Source: Faecalibacterium sp. UBA1360 (GTDB lineage: Bacteria; Bacillota; Clostridia; Oscillospirales; Ruminococcaceae). Taken from it: 26,793 nt of DNA. Below the pieces are notes generated by a model that saw only the letters and a list, made by a program, of their open reading frames with translations, did not search any database and was not told where the DNA came from. The translations under genes were made by a program, and so were the position numbers. Location of the stretch: positions 3,222 to 30,014 of the forward strand of contig DBRU01000019.1 of NCBI GenBank assembly GCA_002306375.1, given 5' to 3'. This document shows positions 23,417 through 26,793 of the stretch, piece by piece (the stretch's first letter is position 1; each line of letters begins with the position of its first letter).

Positions 23417-24803
23417 GCCGCTGGGCCGGGCGTTGTGGGCGGCGCTGGCGCTGCTGCTGATACTGACAGGAGCTGTGGGATACCGCATGATCGCCAGACA
23501 AGAGGACCGTTGGGTCCTGACCGGATCGACCCGGACGCTGGAAAACCCCGGCCGGGGCTTCTACATTCAGGTAGACAGCGCCCGCACCGACAAGATCCCA
23601 GACCTTGCCCGGCAGGTGCGGGTGATTCTTTTGGCCTTTGACATCGGGGAGTACACCGACGCCCCTTTGCCCCGGGACAAGCTGGCAGAACTGGACGACG
23701 CTTTGCGCGCCGCAGACCAGGCTCACCTCTCCGTGGTGTTCCGGGCGGCCTACGGTTTCTGCCCGGACATGCGGGAACCGGAAAACCCGGCCCTGATCGG
23801 CGAACACATCGCCCAGATTGCCGGGGTGCTGAACCGGTGGTCCCACCGCATCCTGACCGTGCAGGCCGGCATGCTGGGGGACTACGGCGAATGGCACGAC
23901 GGGCGGTATCTGGGCGGCGGCGAACTGCCCGACCGGGAATACCGGTTGTACGTGCTGCAAAGCTGGCAGGACCATCTGGACGGATCGATCCAGGTGGCGG
24001 TGCGCCGGCCCCGGTTCATCCGGGAGGCCTGGGACGCCGGCATTCTGGACGGGCGGCTGGGGCTGCACAATGACGCGCTGCTGTCCACCCAGTCTGACAT
24101 GGGCACCTATGATGACCCGGACTATTCCTTTGAGCGGGAACTGGCCTGGATGGATGGCGCTCTGGACGAAGTGTACAACGGCGGCGAGATGCCCGCTCTG
24201 AGCGAACGCAGCCAGCCGGACAACGCCCACCGGGAACTGGCCGCTTTGCACCTGAGTTACCTGAACCTGCGCTACAACGAGGACGTGCTGGACGCCTGGC
24301 GCGGGACCGATATGCCCGGCGCTCCCGGGCAAACGGCGTTTGACTATATCGAGCGGCACCTGGGGTACCGGTTGTGGGTGACCCGGATCACCGCCGCCCG
24401 GTCGCTGCTGACCGATCTGATAGGGCCCACCCTGGACCTGAGCCTGAGCCTGCAAAACGACGGCTACGCGGCCCTGCCCCCGGGGTACCGGGTCTACCTG
24501 GAGTTGTACGACGAAGCGGGGACCCGCCTGCAATGGATCGAACTGGACCGCGGCCCCCTGAACCGGGTGTGTGGCGGCAGCCAGGCCACCCTGACAGTGC
24601 GCCTGGAAATGCCCGGTGCCTTGAAAGACGGCCCGCTGATGCTGGGGCTGCGCATCGCCCCCGACACCGGTGCCGCCGGGCCCGACTGCGTGGAACTGGC
24701 CAATGACCCGCCTGTGGATTACCGGGACGGGTGCAACTGGCTGCTGCGGGTGTACCGGGACAAGGACGCCTTCGGCGATCCGGTGCGGGCCGAACTGTTG
24801 TGA
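23409..24803 (+). CDS. DUF4874/DUF4832 protein, TIM-barrel-like, membrane anchored
   Basis: A 464-residue protein. The best start is TTG at 23409 (GGAG 6 bases upstream), overlapping DUF4956 by 8 bases. A membrane anchor or signal (about 8-24) precedes NPGRGFYIQVDS, the DUF4874 hallmark, and a barrel-like region with VILLAFDIGEYTD, LSVVFRAAYGF, ILTVQAGMLGDYGEWHDG (Glu161) and RRPRFIREAW. The C-terminal 130 residues are beta-rich and DUF4832-like. The fold and the acidic residues at strand ends resemble glycoside hydrolases, though none is established for this family as far as I know. Pseudomonas PelA carries a TIM-barrel hydrolase domain (GH166), and this last gene of the operon could fill that role; this is inference from fold and context. 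Confidence 0.8.
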   Translation: MNKPLGRALWAALALLLILTGAVGYRMIARQEDRWVLTGSTRTLENPGRGFYIQVDSARTDKIPDLARQVRVILLAFDIGEYTDAPLPRDKLAELDDALRAADQAHLSVVFRAAYGFCPDMREPENPALIGEHIAQIAGVLNRWSHRILTVQAGMLGDYGEWHDGRYLGGGELPDREYRLYVLQSWQDHLDGSIQVAVRRPRFIREAWDAGILDGRLGLHNDALLSTQSDMGTYDDPDYSFERELAWMDGALDEVYNGGEMPALSERSQPDNAHRELAALHLSYLNLRYNEDVLDAWRGTDMPGAPGQTAFDYIERHLGYRLWVTRITAARSLLTDLIGPTLDLSLSLQNDGYAALPPGYRVYLELYDEAGTRLQWIELDRGPLNRVCGGSQATLTVRLEMPGALKDGPLMLGLRIAPDTGAAGPDCVELANDPPVDYRDGCNWLLRVYRDKDAFGDPVRAELL

Positions 24804-24870
24804 CGGGCCCCCGGTTTTCCGGCAGGCCAGACCACCACGGCAGGCGCACAGTGCAATTGCCATACAAAAC

Positions 24871-24920
24871 AGGCCGCCGGGCCCCGCGTTATGCGGGGCC
24901 CGGCGGCCTTCTCTTTTTTT
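24871..24920 (+). terminator. Rho-independent terminator of the Pel-like operon, possibly two-way
   Basis: A perfect 17-bp stem (24871-24887 with 24893-24909) closes on a GTTAT loop and is followed by TCTCTTTTTTT. On the opposite strand the stem is followed by GTTTTGT, so it may also stop the converging atpDC transcript, which ends about 55 bases before it. The rest of the 161-base gap (24804-24964) holds nothing else I recognise. Confidence 0.92.
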
Positions 24921-24964
24921 GCTTTTCTTCTTGTCAGGGAACAAAAGGAAAGTCGTTTCTTGCG

Positions 24965-25363
24965 TTACTGCGACACTTTCAGGCGCACCAGCGCGCGGGA
25001 CAGCCGCGCCTTGGCCAGTTCCAGCTCCGAGGCGTCCTTGGCGTGGCGGATGCTCTCCTCCGCGCGCAGACGGGCGCGCTCGGCGCGGTCATGGTCGATG
25101 GCCTCGGCCCATTCAAAGGTGATGGCCACGATGCGCACCTCGTTTTTGCGCGCCACGCTCAGCAGCCCGCCGTTGCAGGCGGCCCGCCGGACCTTGCCGT
25201 CGATGGTGATGCGCACTTCGCCGATGCCCAGCGCCGTCACATAGGGCGCGTGCCGGGGCAGGATGCACACGTCGCCGTCAATGGCGCGGCACACCACACG
25301 CTCGGCCGGTCCGCTGTAAAACGAACCGTCCGGCGTGACGATCTGCAAATCGAATGTTGCCAT
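24965..25363 (-). CDS. atpC: F1Fo ATP synthase subunit epsilon
   Basis: A 132-residue epsilon subunit of the ATP synthase central stalk. The N-terminal beta-sandwich (about 1-85) shows the family marks MATFDLQIVTPDGSFYSG, ILPRHAPYVTALGIGEV and NGGLLSVARKNEVRI, and the C-terminal helical pair (about 90-132) can inhibit ATP hydrolysis. AAAGGAG precedes the ATG. It begins 18 bases after the atpD stop, the normal end of an atp operon, and meets the Pel-like operon head-on across a shared terminator. Confidence 0.95.
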   Translation of the reverse strand: MATFDLQIVTPDGSFYSGPAERVVCRAIDGDVCILPRHAPYVTALGIGEVRITIDGKVRRAACNGGLLSVARKNEVRIVAITFEWAEAIDHDRAERARLRAEESIRHAKDASELELAKARLSRALVRLKVSQ

Positions 25364-25381
25364 GCCGGGCTCCTTTCAGGA

Positions 25382-26776
<1,395 letters not shown>

Positions 26777-26793
26777 AAGCAAACGCTCCTTTA

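Overview
This is a GC-rich (estimated by eye) bacterial window with Firmicutes-type features: strong AAGGAGG-like ribosome binding sites, a YesM/YesN-type two-component pair, Gram-positive lipoprotein and ABC sugar uptake genes, and clostridial-type families (CotH, VTC domain, DUF4956). These point to a gut Oscillospiraceae/Ruminococcaceae-like organism of the Faecalibacterium-Gemmiger-Subdoligranulum kind. That placement is inferred from gene content, not from a marker-gene search. No rRNA, tRNA, CRISPR array, transposase or phage gene was seen.

Region 1 (1-11346) is a carbohydrate-use locus. A sugar ABC transporter (lipoprotein binding protein and two permeases, the second cut by the window edge) runs on the minus strand. 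Divergent from it is a plus-strand operon: YesM-like histidine kinase, AraC-type response regulator, heparinase II/III-like polysaccharide lyase, a discoidin-like protein, and a LacZ-like GH2 enzyme. The enzymes lack signal peptides, so the likely scheme is sensing outside, ABC import of an oligosaccharide, and cleavage inside the cell. A strong terminator closes the operon.

Region 2 (11431-12636) is a single SLC13/ArsB-like transporter gene with its own good promoter.

Region 3 (12744-24803) is the most striking part: nine tightly packed plus-strand genes that look like a Gram-positive Pel-type exopolysaccharide system. It has PelF and PelG homologues, a PelE-like protein, and a PelD-like c-di-GMP receptor fused to an N-terminal SDR epimerase-like domain whose catalytic residues appear lost. 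There is no full-length PelA. In its place are a DUF2194-like membrane-anchored protein and a DUF4874/DUF4832 TIM-barrel-like protein. A CotH kinase, a VTC-type polyphosphate polymerase domain and a DUF4956 membrane protein sit inside the same operon, which suggests that phosphate transfer or polyphosphate is tied to the polymer. A leader with overlapping hairpins that include the ribosome binding site precedes the operon, and a 17-bp-stem terminator ends it.

Region 4 (24965-26776, minus strand) is housekeeping: atpD and atpC, the end of an F1Fo ATP synthase operon, converging on the Pel-like operon.
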